From Clostridiales bacterium (lineage in GTDB: Bacteria > Bacillota > Clostridia > Oscillospirales > Oscillospiraceae), in assembly GCA_004554585.1 (NCBI GenBank), contig SFLH01000012.1, positions 6,781-70,780 of the forward strand: a stretch of 64,000 nt of DNA, in the 5' to 3' direction. Positions 8,155 to 16,532 of the stretch are shown here, piece by piece. The stretch's first letter is position 1. Every line of letters starts with the position of its first letter. Under the pieces are notes generated by a model. It ran no database searches and was not told the DNA's origin. It worked only from the letters and a program-made list of their open reading frames with translations. The translations under genes and the position numbers were made by a program.

Positions 8155-9294
8155 ATGAAGAAACTCTGCGCAACCATCCTCTGCCTGCTGCTGTGCGCAG
8201 GACTTCTCCCTGCCCAAGCGGCAGGGCCTGCGGTGGACGCCAAGGCTGTGGTCCTCATGGAGAAGACCACCGGAGACGTGCTCTATGAGGAGCAGGCCCA
8301 CCAGGCCCTGGAGCCGGCCAGCGTGACCAAGGTCATGACCCTGCTGCTGATCATGGAGGCCCTGGACGAAGGCACCATCACCAAGGAGACCATGGTCCCC
8401 GTCTCCGCTACCGCCGCGGGCATGGGGGGCTCCCAAGTGTACATGAAAGAGGGGGAGGAATTCTCCGTCCACGACATGCTCAAGGCCATCTCCGTGGCCT
8501 CAGGCAACGACGCCTGCGTAGCCATGGCCGAATATCTGGCCGGGAGCGAGGCCTCCTTCGTGGAGAAGATGAACCAGCGGGCCCAGGAGCTGGGGATGGA
8601 AGACACCGTATTTCTCAACTGCACCGGCCTGCCCGCCGAGGGCCACGTGACCTCGGCCTATGACATTGCCCTGATGTCCCGGGAGCTCATCCTCCACCAC
8701 CCGGACATCCGCACCTACACCACCATCTGGATGGACACCCTGCGGGACGGCGCCTTCCAGCTGGCCAACACCAACAAGCTCATCCGGTTTTACGACGGGG
8801 CCACGGGGCTGAAGACCGGCTCCACCGACAGCGCCCTATACTGCCTGTCGGCCACGGCGGAAAAAGAGGGCATGGAGCTCATCGCCGTGGTGCTGGGCTC
8901 TCCCACCTCCAACGACCGGTTTGAGGCGGCCAAGGCCCTGCTCAACTACGGCTTTGCCGGCTGGTCCCTGGTCACCGCTGCCCCCTCAGAACCTCTCTCC
9001 CCCATTCCAGTCTCTCTGGGCACCACCGAGAGCGTGCAGCCCATCCTGGCCGAAGACAGCCAGATCCTGCTGAGCAAGGGAGAGGCAGCCAAGGTCACCA
9101 CCACCCTGACCGTAGAGGAATCCCTCCAGGCCCCGGTGGAGCAGGGCCAGCAGGTGGGCACCCTCCACGTACAGGTGGACGGCCAGACCAAGCAGAGTAT
9201 CCCTCTGGTGGCCCAGGAGGCCGTGCCCCGGCTGACCTTGTGGCAGGTCTACCAGCGCATGCTCACCACCCTCTTCTGCGGGGTGTGCCCCTAA
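8155..9294 (+). CDS. D-alanyl-D-alanine carboxypeptidase, DacF-like penicillin-binding protein
   Basis: A 379-residue secreted S11 serine peptidase that trims the terminal D-Ala from muropeptides. It has a signal peptide (1-22, MKKLCA..., cleavage around AQAA). The three penicillin-binding motifs are present: Ser56-V-T-Lys59, Ser116-G-Asn118 and Lys220-T-Gly222. A C-terminal PBP5-like beta domain (about 280-360) follows, ending in a hydrophobic/aromatic helix (LWQVYQRMLTTLF) that may attach the protein to the membrane. The ATG follows AGGAGG. An inverted repeat, TTTGACG/CGTCAAA (8104-8135), lies just upstream. Confidence 0.92.
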   Translation: MKKLCATILCLLLCAGLLPAQAAGPAVDAKAVVLMEKTTGDVLYEEQAHQALEPASVTKVMTLLLIMEALDEGTITKETMVPVSATAAGMGGSQVYMKEGEEFSVHDMLKAISVASGNDACVAMAEYLAGSEASFVEKMNQRAQELGMEDTVFLNCTGLPAEGHVTSAYDIALMSRELILHHPDIRTYTTIWMDTLRDGAFQLANTNKLIRFYDGATGLKTGSTDSALYCLSATAEKEGMELIAVVLGSPTSNDRFEAAKALLNYGFAGWSLVTAAPSEPLSPIPVSLGTTESVQPILAEDSQILLSKGEAAKVTTTLTVEESLQAPVEQGQQVGTLHVQVDGQTKQSIPLVAQEAVPRLTLWQVYQRMLTTLFCGVCP

Positions 9295-9343
9295 GCCAGA
9301 ACCCCGGCTTTGCCCTCCCGCCGGGTGGGCCGCCCAAAACGCC

Positions 9344-9384
9344 AACCGGCGCGGACCAGCCTTTTGCCTGGTCCGCGCCGGTTT
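9344..9384 (+). terminator. Terminator after the carboxypeptidase gene
   Basis: AACCGGCGCGGACCAG (9344-9359) pairs with CTGGTCCGCGCCGGTT (9368-9383) around an 8-nt loop, ending in TTTT. The T-run fits the plus strand. Confidence 0.75.
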
Positions 9385-9458
9385 TCCGCGCAAAAAAACG
9401 GCACAGCCGCCGCCATGCCGTTCCCTTCCCCAGGCCCCAAGGGGCCTGGGAAGCTGTT

Positions 9459-9752
9459 CTATTCGGATTCAGACGCACGGGGGTCCGCCTGTGCCTGCCG
9501 TGCCAGCAGTTCCTTGATCTGGCGGATGGACTGCCCCTGCTTCCGCAAGGCCTTGATGGTCTGGATGCGCTGGACGCTCTCCTCCCGCTTGTAGCGGCGG
9601 GTGAGATTTTCCTCCGCCTGCTGGAAGGGAAGCATCCCCTCCTCGGTGTAAAATTTCAGGGTGCTGTACCGGGTGTCGGTCAGGCGGACCAGTTCCCCGA
9701 TGGTCACGTCCTCCGCCTGTTGGATGACCTCTAATTTCCGCTGTCTGGACAT
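9459..9752 (-). CDS. Short MerR-type DNA-binding protein
   Basis: A 97-residue protein consisting of a winged-helix MerR-type domain (TIGELVRLTDTRYSTLKFYTEEG at about 17-39, in two overlapping helices) and a basic helix (RRYKREESVQRIQTIKALRKQG). It lacks an effector domain, so it is probably a DNA-binding regulator or excisionase-like protein of the MerR superfamily. It follows the GOLPH3-family gene by 22 nt and is probably cotranscribed with it. Its target is unknown; the three tandem heptamers at 10477-10497 upstream of the operon are a candidate. Confidence 0.75.
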   Translation of the reverse strand: MSRQRKLEVIQQAEDVTIGELVRLTDTRYSTLKFYTEEGMLPFQQAEENLTRRYKREESVQRIQTIKALRKQGQSIRQIKELLARQAQADPRASESE

Positions 9753-9774
9753 GGCCCGCCCCCTTTGCCCGTTT

Positions 9775-10437
9775 TTAGGAGAATACCACCACCAAGGTCG
9801 CCATGATGCTGATCAGGTTCTCCACATATTCTACCATCTCCCGGACCAATTTTCCAGTGGGGGTTTTTCCGATGGCCTGGATTTTCTCTTTCATCTCCTT
9901 CTGCTCAAAGGCGGAGAAGTAAGGTTTGAGGCTCTTCCCCTTGTCCAGCAGGATCACCAGGGCGGCCACGTCCTCGGTGATCTCCCCCTCCTCCAGCAGT
10001 TCCGCTCGGACCAGGTCTACCACGCCGTTGATGGCCTCCCGGGTGGGCAGATATCCCATTTTACCCCCCAGCAGCCCCGCCTTCACCGGCCGGGCCAGGT
10101 CCAGCGCCGCCAGGGAGGAACCGATGGCCCCCAGCAGGTCATTCAGACGGGTGTCGGTGACGGAATAGTGATAGTCCTCCAGCAGTTTTTCCAGCTTGCG
10201 GTCCTTGCCGCCGCCGGTGAGGTAGTGATACAGAGGAGCCAGGTGGGCCTGCTCCGCCGGCAGGGGGGCCGTCACGGTCACGGTCTTCTTCTCCAGGGCC
10301 ACACAGCCGGCCAGCCGCAGTTCCAGCAGGGCCGCGGCCACCAGACAGACCTGTTTCTCCGTACTGAACGCGCCCAAGGTCCCCTTCTCGTTCACCGCGC
10401 AGATCAAATATTCCTGGCTGAGGGTCAAATCTTTCAT
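9775..10437 (-). CDS. GOLPH3/VPS74 (GPP34)-family protein
   Basis: A 220-residue soluble protein. The N-terminus (LTLSQEYLICAVNEKGTLG) and the following helical part (VAAALLELRLAGCVAL) have the signature layout of the GPP34 family, whose eukaryotic members bind phosphatidylinositol-4-phosphate at the Golgi. Bacterial members are known, but their function is not established. The C-terminus is hydrophobic (LISIMATLVVVF) and may contact membrane. The ATG at 10437 follows GGGAGG by 7 nt; an ATG five codons earlier overlaps the ribosome site and is disfavoured. The downstream partner is a MerR-type regulator. Confidence 0.72.
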   Translation of the reverse strand: MKDLTLSQEYLICAVNEKGTLGAFSTEKQVCLVAAALLELRLAGCVALEKKTVTVTAPLPAEQAHLAPLYHYLTGGGKDRKLEKLLEDYHYSVTDTRLNDLLGAIGSSLAALDLARPVKAGLLGGKMGYLPTREAINGVVDLVRAELLEEGEITEDVAALVILLDKGKSLKPYFSAFEQKEMKEKIQAIGKTPTGKLVREMVEYVENLISIMATLVVVFS

Positions 10438-10476
10438 GTCGCTGCCTCCCAAAAATTTCTCGGTGGTGGTGCTGTC

Positions 10477-10497
10477 TACTTACTACTTACCACTTAC
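10477..10497. repeat. Three tandem 7-bp repeats upstream of the GOLPH3/MerR pair
   Basis: On the plus strand the heptamers TACTTAC, TACTTAC and CACTTAC lie directly adjacent, about 40 nt before the GOLPH3-family start codon. Their position suits a regulator-binding or promoter spacer element for the minus-strand operon. Confidence 0.45.
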
Positions 10498-10786
10498 GAT
10501 TTAAAGGATACGGCATTTTCCCCCCGTTGTCAAGACTCCCCGGAAAATTTCTCCCCAGAAACGCCCCGGGCCCCACGAGGGGTTCCGGCAGAAACGATTC
10601 CGTTTGGGTGTGAGACTGCCGGTCTCCCATCTGGCACACAGCCTCCTCCTCTGTCATTTCCTGGGCCAAGCAGTGGTCCCTCTGATCCAGCAAGTGGTTC
10701 TCCAGTTCGGATAAAGGCCGGGGACAGGTGCACCCCACCGCCGCCCAAAAGGTGATCCACTCCTTTTGCTCTATGGTGTGCAGCAA
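10487..10786 (-). pseudogene. Probable remnant of a HAAS/permease-prefix-domain gene
   Basis: A 99-codon frame from TTG 10786 with a GGGGAGAG site upstream. Residues 25-55 (LSELENHLLDQRD...MTEEEAVCQMGD) match the layout seen in HAAS/permease-prefix domains: an acidic-basic helix, HL-x-D, and a Gly/Met-x-x-EEA-x-x-x-MGD turn. After MGD the sequence becomes low-complexity and unlike the family, and the expected membrane or partner domains are missing. I read it as a decayed 5' fragment, possibly frameshifted after 10600. It could also be a very short real protein or a chance frame. Confidence 0.35.
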
Positions 10787-10805
10787 GGGGATGCTCTCCC
10801 CTGCC

Positions 10806-10834
10806 TTGACTTTTCGCCCCCAAGTCTTTACAAT
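10806..10834 (+). promoter_or_regulatory. Sigma-A-type promoter for the cysteine desulfurase gene
   Basis: TTGACT (10806-10811), a 17-nt spacer and TACAAT (10829-10834). The start codon is 29 nt downstream of the -10. Confidence 0.75.
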
Positions 10835-10863
10835 GAATACCGATTTTTGAGGAAAACGAGAGG

Positions 10864-12018
10864 ATGCGCACGTTTATGGACTGCATGTATTTTGATCACG
10901 CCGCCACCACCCGGGTGCTGCCCGAGGCGGCCCAAGCGGCCCTGGAGGCTATGACGGAAGGGTTCGGCAATCCCTCCTCCCTGTATGGACTGGGCGTCCA
11001 GGCCGCCAAGCACTTAGCCGACCACCGCACCCAGGTAGCCCAAGCCCTGGGGTGCAAGGCCGAGGAGGTCTATTTCACCTCCGGCGGCACCGAGGGGGAC
11101 AACTGGGCCATCGCCATGGCCACCCATCTGGGCCGGCACAAGGGCAAGCACATCATCACCACCGCCATTGAGCACGCAGCGGTGATCGAGCCCTGCAAGG
11201 CCCTGGAGAGCCAAGGCTACACCGTCACTTACCTTACTCCCGACCACCAGGGCCACATCTCTATGGCCGATTTGGAGGCCGCCCTGCGGCCGGACACTGT
11301 GCTGGTATCCATGATGCTGGTGAACAACGAGACCGGGGCCATCCAGCCCGTGGCGGAGGCGGCCCAGCTGCTGCGCCGGAAGAAATCCGCCGCCCTGCTG
11401 CACACCGACGCGGTCCAGGGCTTTTTGAAAATCCCCTTCACCCCCAAGAGCCTGGGGGTGGACCTGCTGACCATCAGCGGCCACAAGATCGGGGCCATGA
11501 AGGGATCCGGGGCCTTGTACATCCGCGCGGGGCTGCGAGGCGTGCCGCTCATTCGCGGGGGCGGCCAGGAGAGCCAGCTGCGCTCAGGCACGGAGGCCAC
11601 CCCCCAGATCGCCGCCCTGGCTGCCGCCGCCACCCTGGGCCGCCAGCGACTGGAGGACCACATCGCCCAGCTGACCGCGCTCAAGCAGTACGCCCTGGAT
11701 ACCTTCCAGCGGGAGGTCCCCGGCCTGACGGTGGTTTCTCCTGGGGACGCCCCCCACATCTGCGCCATTGCCCTGCCGGGATATCCCAGTCAGGTGGTGG
11801 TGCGGTACCTGAGCGACCAGGGCTTCTGCCTGTCCGCCGGCTCCGCCTGTCACCGGGGTAAAGCCAGCCACGTCTACGCCGCCATGGGCCTGTCCAAGGC
11901 CGTGCGGGGCGGAATGCTCCGGGTCTCCTTCGGCCCGGAGAACACCCGGGAGGAAGTCGACCAGCTGGCTCACGCCCTGGCCCGCGCCACCCAAGAGCTG
12001 GTCCCCGCCAGCCGCTGA
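10864..12018 (+). CDS. Cysteine desulfurase (NifS/IscS family)
   Basis: A 384-residue PLP enzyme that removes sulfur from cysteine for Fe-S cluster or thionucleotide synthesis. Visible: the N-terminal YFDHAATT, GGTEGDN, His104 in AIEHAA (ring stacking), NNETG, Lys208 in SGHKIGA (Schiff base), RSGTE, and the catalytic Cys329 in SAGSACHRG. The short active-site loop around Cys329 fits the IscS/NifS group I layout. No IscU or ThiI gene is adjacent, so the sulfur acceptor cannot be named. Uracil permease follows 34 nt downstream on the same strand. Confidence 0.92.
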   Translation: MRTFMDCMYFDHAATTRVLPEAAQAALEAMTEGFGNPSSLYGLGVQAAKHLADHRTQVAQALGCKAEEVYFTSGGTEGDNWAIAMATHLGRHKGKHIITTAIEHAAVIEPCKALESQGYTVTYLTPDHQGHISMADLEAALRPDTVLVSMMLVNNETGAIQPVAEAAQLLRRKKSAALLHTDAVQGFLKIPFTPKSLGVDLLTISGHKIGAMKGSGALYIRAGLRGVPLIRGGGQESQLRSGTEATPQIAALAAAATLGRQRLEDHIAQLTALKQYALDTFQREVPGLTVVSPGDAPHICAIALPGYPSQVVVRYLSDQGFCLSAGSACHRGKASHVYAAMGLSKAVRGGMLRVSFGPENTREEVDQLAHALARATQELVPASR

Positions 12019-12052
12019 GTCCCCGCCACTGCCACCTAAAAGGAGAATTGCC

Positions 12053-13423
12053 ATGACCCCATCTGCCCCTTCCCAGCCCATCCGGGACGCCCGCACCTTG
12101 GGTGTGCCCAAAATGCTCATTCTGGGCCTGCAGCACATGTTCGCCATGTTCGGCGCCACGGTGCTGGTGCCCATCTTGGTGCAGAGCTACGGCCTGCCCC
12201 TGAACACCCAGACCACCCTATTTTTCGCCGGCTTCGGCACCCTGTTCTTTCACTTCTGCACCAAGCTCCGGGTGCCCGCCTTCCTGGGCTCCTCCTTCGC
12301 CTTCTTAGGAGGCTTTGCCGCCATGGCCAACCTGGACAGCGGCATCTACGCCACCATGGAACCGGGAGAAAAACTGCAGTACGCCTGCGGCGGCATTGTG
12401 GTAGCCGGCCTGCTCTACGTCATTCTGGCCGCCATCGTGCGGACCGTAGGTGTCCAGCGGGTGATGCACTTTCTGCCCCCGGTGGTCACCGGCCCTATCA
12501 TCGTCCTCATTGGCCTGAACCTGGCCCCCTCTGCCGTGTCCAATGCCTCCACCTGCTGGTGGCTGGCCCTGGTGTCCATGGGCATCATTGTGGTGGCCAA
12601 CATCTGGGGCAAGGGGATGGTCAAGATCCTGCCCATCCTGCTGGGGGTGGCTGGCGGCTATGTGGTGGCCCTGGTCACCGGCCAGGTGGACTTCTCTGGC
12701 CTGGCAGACACCACCCTCTTCTCCGGCACCAATCCTGTGCTGGGCCTGCAGCCCTTCCTGGCAGACCCCGGCAGCAGCATTGCCAAGTTTGACCCGTCCG
12801 CCATTCTTGTCATGGCCCCCATCGCCATCGCCTCCATGATGGAACACATCGGGGACATCTCCGCCATCTCCGCCACCGTGGGAGAGAACTTCATCGAGCG
12901 CCCTGGCCTTCACCGCACCCTGGTAGGCGACGGCGTGGCCACCGCTCTGGCTGGCTTCTTCGGGGGCCCGGCCAACACCACCTATGGGGAGAACACCGGC
13001 GTGCTGGCCCTGTCCCGGGTCCACGACCCCCGAGTGGTGCGACTGGCGGCCATTTACGCCATTGTGCTCTCCTTCTCCCCCGCCTTTGCCCACCTGGTCA
13101 ACACCATTCCCGCCGCCATCATCGGCGGGGTGAGCTTCATCCTCTACGGCATGATCTCCGCCATCGGCCTGCGCAACATCGTGGAGAACCATGTGGACTT
13201 CACCAACAGCCGCAACCTGATCATCGCCGCCGTCATCCTGGTCTGCGGCCTGGGCTTTACCGACGGCCTGACCTTCCACCTGGGCGGGATGACCATCACC
13301 CTGACCTCCCTGGCGGTGGCCGCCATTGCCGGCATCGTCCTCAACGCCATCCTGCCAGGCAACGACTTCCACGTGGGCAAGTCGGGCAGCGGCGACGACA
13401 CCGCCACCCTGGGGCGGTATTGA
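12053..13423 (+). CDS. uraA: Uracil permease, NCS2 family (UraA/PyrP-like)
   Basis: A 456-residue polytopic membrane protein of the nucleobase-cation symporter 2 family. The N-terminal motif LQHMFAMFGATVLVP and the block TTYGENTGVLALSRV are characteristic of uracil rather than xanthine permeases. About 12-14 hydrophobic segments are visible. A GGAG-type ribosome site precedes the ATG. The gene lies 34 nt after the desulfurase gene and ends before a strong bidirectional terminator. No pyrimidine attenuator was recognised in the short gap. Confidence 0.9.
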   Translation: MTPSAPSQPIRDARTLGVPKMLILGLQHMFAMFGATVLVPILVQSYGLPLNTQTTLFFAGFGTLFFHFCTKLRVPAFLGSSFAFLGGFAAMANLDSGIYATMEPGEKLQYACGGIVVAGLLYVILAAIVRTVGVQRVMHFLPPVVTGPIIVLIGLNLAPSAVSNASTCWWLALVSMGIIVVANIWGKGMVKILPILLGVAGGYVVALVTGQVDFSGLADTTLFSGTNPVLGLQPFLADPGSSIAKFDPSAILVMAPIAIASMMEHIGDISAISATVGENFIERPGLHRTLVGDGVATALAGFFGGPANTTYGENTGVLALSRVHDPRVVRLAAIYAIVLSFSPAFAHLVNTIPAAIIGGVSFILYGMISAIGLRNIVENHVDFTNSRNLIIAAVILVCGLGFTDGLTFHLGGMTITLTSLAVAAIAGIVLNAILPGNDFHVGKSGSGDDTATLGRY

Positions 13424-13465
13424 GCCGGCTGCTGGCCTCTGCCCCGGCAACACACGCAAGGCCAA

Positions 13466-13503
13466 AAATGGTCTCTGCCAAAAAAGGCAGAGACCATTTT
13501 TTT
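13466..13503. terminator. Bidirectional terminator between uracil permease and the SGNH gene
   Basis: AAATGGTCTCTGCC and its perfect complement flank an AAAAAA loop, followed by a long T-run on the plus strand and an A/T-rich flank on the minus strand. It can end both converging transcripts. Confidence 0.85.
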
Positions 13504-13538
13504 GCCGTCCATCCCCCGAGGGTTCGTCCAGAACCGAA

Positions 13539-14576
13539 TCAGGTAAACAGGCTGTCGTAATCGTAACTGGTGACAAAGGCCCGGAAGGCCTCCAGCCGAG
13601 GGCCAATTTCCTCCTGGGTGATGGGGGTTCCCTCAGCCAGTTCCTGGATCAGCTGGCGGCAGACCGCCGGAGAATAGTGGATGTGGTCGCAGTAGTTGTC
13701 CAAGTTGGTGATCCGCTCCTGGTTGTCCATGAAGTAGAACACCTGGGTGTTCTCCCGGCTGGTCAGTTCCTCCAGGACCATTTTCTGCATGGCGAAGGTG
13801 GCATCCAGTTCCCCCCTGCGGATGGTGTAGTCCCAAAAGAGGATGCTATAGGGGGCCATGTAAAAGTGGAAGGTCACCTGGGGATTAGCATCCACCCGCT
13901 GGAGGATGTTGTCCAGGTTCTCCTGGGCGGCCCCGAAAAAGGCATCTTCGGGCAGCTCTTCCGCCGCGGCTTCAGGCCGGTTGTAAAACTTCAGGGCGAA
14001 CTCCCGAGACCAAACCTTGCCCTCATCCCAGGTGTAGCCGCCGGTGATCTCATCCTGCCGGTCCCCTTCCCATGCCCGCTCCAAGACTTCCGTCAGGTCC
14101 CAGAACATCATCTCCTTGTTCAGCAGATATTGCACGTCGTTGAAGGGGTTTTCATCGAAGAGGTAGGAAGGCTCCACCCAGGTGCTCTGGCTGTCGTACC
14201 GCCGCAGACAGTTGGAGTCCACCCCCCAATAGACATCCTTCACCTCGTGGGTGGCCAGGCCCTTTTCTAAAGGATCGAAAAAGTCGTGAAAGTAGCCGCC
14301 CTGGACGATGAGCTTTTGGGTCTTGCCCCCCGTGTACCGGTCCATATCCGAGGCCCAGAAGTTGGCGGTCACCGAAGTGCCGATGAGCAGGGTATCGTAG
14401 TCCATGTGCCGGGCGGCGCCCTCATTTTGATACCGTCCATCCCGGAGACACAGAGGCAGGTCTCCCCAAGGACCGTGGAAATGGTACCAGGGGTCCACCA
14501 CCCACACTACCCCGGCAAACAGGAGGGTCAGGGTCAGAAAGACCGCAAAAAAGCGGCGCAAAAATCGTTTTTCCAT
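13539..14576 (-). CDS. SGNH-like membrane-anchored acyltransferase partner of the MBOAT protein
   Basis: A 345-residue protein with an N-terminal membrane anchor (about 9-27, FAVFLTLTLLFAGVVWVV) and an extracellular domain. It contains a block-I-like LLIGTSVT with the putative nucleophile Ser, and a C-terminal D-x-x-H block (CDHIHYSP), the layout of SGNH/GDSL-type enzymes such as DltD and AlgJ/X that work with MBOAT acyltransferases. The gene starts 12 nt after the MBOAT gene. The likely job is transfer of an acyl (often acetyl) group to a cell-surface glycan; the substrate cannot be deduced. Confidence 0.75.
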   Translation of the reverse strand: MEKRFLRRFFAVFLTLTLLFAGVVWVVDPWYHFHGPWGDLPLCLRDGRYQNEGAARHMDYDTLLIGTSVTANFWASDMDRYTGGKTQKLIVQGGYFHDFFDPLEKGLATHEVKDVYWGVDSNCLRRYDSQSTWVEPSYLFDENPFNDVQYLLNKEMMFWDLTEVLERAWEGDRQDEITGGYTWDEGKVWSREFALKFYNRPEAAAEELPEDAFFGAAQENLDNILQRVDANPQVTFHFYMAPYSILFWDYTIRRGELDATFAMQKMVLEELTSRENTQVFYFMDNQERITNLDNYCDHIHYSPAVCRQLIQELAEGTPITQEEIGPRLEAFRAFVTSYDYDSLFT

Positions 14577-14588
14577 GCGCTTCCCTCC

Positions 14589-16034
14589 TTAAAACTCCGA
14601 GTAGAGGAACTGGGTTACCCCCGTCAGAGAGATCACCGACCAGAACAGCAGCAGGCCGCACAGGACCCCCGTCCGTCCTTGCAGGGCTACCCTTTCCTCC
14701 TTCTTCGCGCCGCCCCGCTCTTGCAGGCAGAACAGGAAGGCAAAGAGCAGAAACAGCAGGGTCATCCCCAAAGCCACCCGCTGGGGCTCCAGGACCAGGA
14801 AGCGGCTGAGCCAGGACGTCAGCGGCAGCTGGAAGCAGGCGGTGAAGCCGGGGGCAATTTCCCCAAAGCTGCACACCCCAATGGCCTTGCACAGGGCCAG
14901 GCCCTGGGAGATGTTCTCCGCTCGGAAGAAGACCCAGCAGAAGGTGACAAAGGCAAAGGTCAGAGCCCAGGAGAGCACCGGGTGGAGTCGTTCCACCCGC
15001 TTGCCCAGCAGGCGGTCGACTACCATAGCCGCCCCGTGCAGGCCCCCCCAGAGGACGAAGGACCAGTCCGCCCCGTGCCACAGGCCGGAGAGGAGGAAGA
15101 TGATCATGATGTTCCGGCAGGTGACGACGGTCCCCCGCCGGCTGCCGCCCAGGGGGATGTACACATAGCGGGTGAAAAAGCGGGTCATGGTCATGTGCCA
15201 GCCCTTCCAGAACTTGCCGATGGTCAGGGCCTGGTAGGGCACGTCAAAGTTGTCCGGCAGGCGCAGGCCCAGCATCCGCCCGATGCCGCGGGCCATGTCG
15301 GTGTAGCCGGAGAAGTCGAAATAGAGCTGGAAGGTGTAGCTCAGGGCCACCAGCAGGGCGGTGGTGCTGTTGAGCTGGCCGATGCTGGCAAAGCCCCAGT
15401 CGGCCCCCGCCCCAAAGGCCTCAGCCACGATGACCTTTTTCCAAAGGCCCAGGGAGAACAGCCACAGACCTTGGGCCAGCTCCCGGCTGGTGAGGCAGCG
15501 GCCCGCTGCCTGGCGCAGCTGGGGGATCACCTCGTGGTGGAAAGCCATGGGGCCCGAGGCCACGCAAGGAAAGAAGCTCACGTAGCAGGCGTACTCCAAC
15601 AGGGTGTAGTCGTTCTTCTCCCCGTGGGCCAGATCCAGCAGAAAAGCAATCTGCTGGAAGGTGAAAAAGCTCAGGCCCAGGGGGAGAAGGAGCTGAAGGG
15701 TCCCAAAGGAAGTGGAGAAGAGGAGGTTTATGTTGTCCAGGAAGAAGTTGGCGTATTTGAAATACCCCAGCACCCCCAGGTTGCCCACCAAGCCTAGGAG
15801 CAGCAGCCCCTTCTTCCCGGTGCGGGCCAGGCCCCTGCCCACCAGGAAGTTAAACAGGATGCTCCCCACCAGCACCACCAGGCAAGCCAGGCGGTGCCAG
15901 CCATAAAAAAACAGGCTGGCACACAGCAGAAGGATCTGGGCCGCCTTGCCCCAGCCCCGGCGGTTGAGCTGCCACCACAGCAGCACCGTCAAGGGCAGGA
16001 ACAGGAACAGAAACCCATAGGACTGAAAGGTCAT
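14589..16034 (-). CDS. MBOAT-family membrane O-acyltransferase (AlgI/DltB-like)
   Basis: A 481-residue protein with about 10-12 membrane segments. The family signatures are present: YFDFSGYTDMA around 238-248, FWKGWHMTMTRFF with His280, and the catalytic-type His320 in SGLWHGADW. Such proteins move acyl groups across the membrane onto cell-surface polymers. It is closer to AlgI/PatA-type proteins than to DltB because no dltA or dltC is nearby. It is paired with the SGNH protein immediately downstream. Confidence 0.9.
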   Translation of the reverse strand: MTFQSYGFLFLFLPLTVLLWWQLNRRGWGKAAQILLLCASLFFYGWHRLACLVVLVGSILFNFLVGRGLARTGKKGLLLLGLVGNLGVLGYFKYANFFLDNINLLFSTSFGTLQLLLPLGLSFFTFQQIAFLLDLAHGEKNDYTLLEYACYVSFFPCVASGPMAFHHEVIPQLRQAAGRCLTSRELAQGLWLFSLGLWKKVIVAEAFGAGADWGFASIGQLNSTTALLVALSYTFQLYFDFSGYTDMARGIGRMLGLRLPDNFDVPYQALTIGKFWKGWHMTMTRFFTRYVYIPLGGSRRGTVVTCRNIMIIFLLSGLWHGADWSFVLWGGLHGAAMVVDRLLGKRVERLHPVLSWALTFAFVTFCWVFFRAENISQGLALCKAIGVCSFGEIAPGFTACFQLPLTSWLSRFLVLEPQRVALGMTLLFLLFAFLFCLQERGGAKKEERVALQGRTGVLCGLLLFWSVISLTGVTQFLYSEF

Positions 16035-16115
16035 GTCATGCCTCCTTTTTCTCTCTTTGGCACTTCCGCCATAAAAGCAACAGGGGAAAGGTGTTCTCCC
16101 TCCCCCTGTGCAGGA

Positions 16116-16517
16116 TCATCCCAAATTGGTCCTCTTGTTCTTGATGAGATACAGATTCTTTCCATCGGCGGTGAGCCGAGCGTTGTCCAAAACCTCTGGC
16201 GCTTCTAGCATCACTTGGCGCAGCTTGTTCATGGCGATGACCACCACGCCTTTGTGGGTGGCCTCGATGCCCTTTTCCTCCAGGTGCTTAAAGAAGGCAT
16301 AAAAATCCTTGCTGGCAAAGAGGTTGCGCCCCTCCAAGGTGATGGGCCGGTAGCGGCCAGACAGGAGAAGGGCAGGCTCCATCTGCTGGGCAGGGATTAG
16401 GTCTCCCTGGGAGGGGCGAAGGAAAAGGGCGTATCTGCCCAGTCCTTCTGGGTCGGCAAAGTGGTCCTCTGCCAGCTCCTTGTAGATCTTTCCCTCCGGG
16501 GTGGTTTGCAGAAACAT
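16116..16517 (-). CDS. Hypothetical protein, 133 residues
   Basis: A soluble, mixed-charge protein that I do not recognise. It has no signal peptide or membrane segment. Visible elements are YALFLRPSQGD, a repeated pattern of short beta strands, and a basic C-terminus (LIKNKRTN). The ATG at 16517 follows AAAGGAGGGG at good spacing, and the gene lies 15 nt after the metal exporter gene, so it is very likely expressed with it. The MBOAT gene follows after 81 nt. It could be an accessory of either neighbour. Confidence 0.7.
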   Translation of the reverse strand: MFLQTTPEGKIYKELAEDHFADPEGLGRYALFLRPSQGDLIPAQQMEPALLLSGRYRPITLEGRNLFASKDFYAFFKHLEEKGIEATHKGVVVIAMNKLRQVMLEAPEVLDNARLTADGKNLYLIKNKRTNLG

Positions 16518-16532
16518 GGGCAGCCCCTCCTT

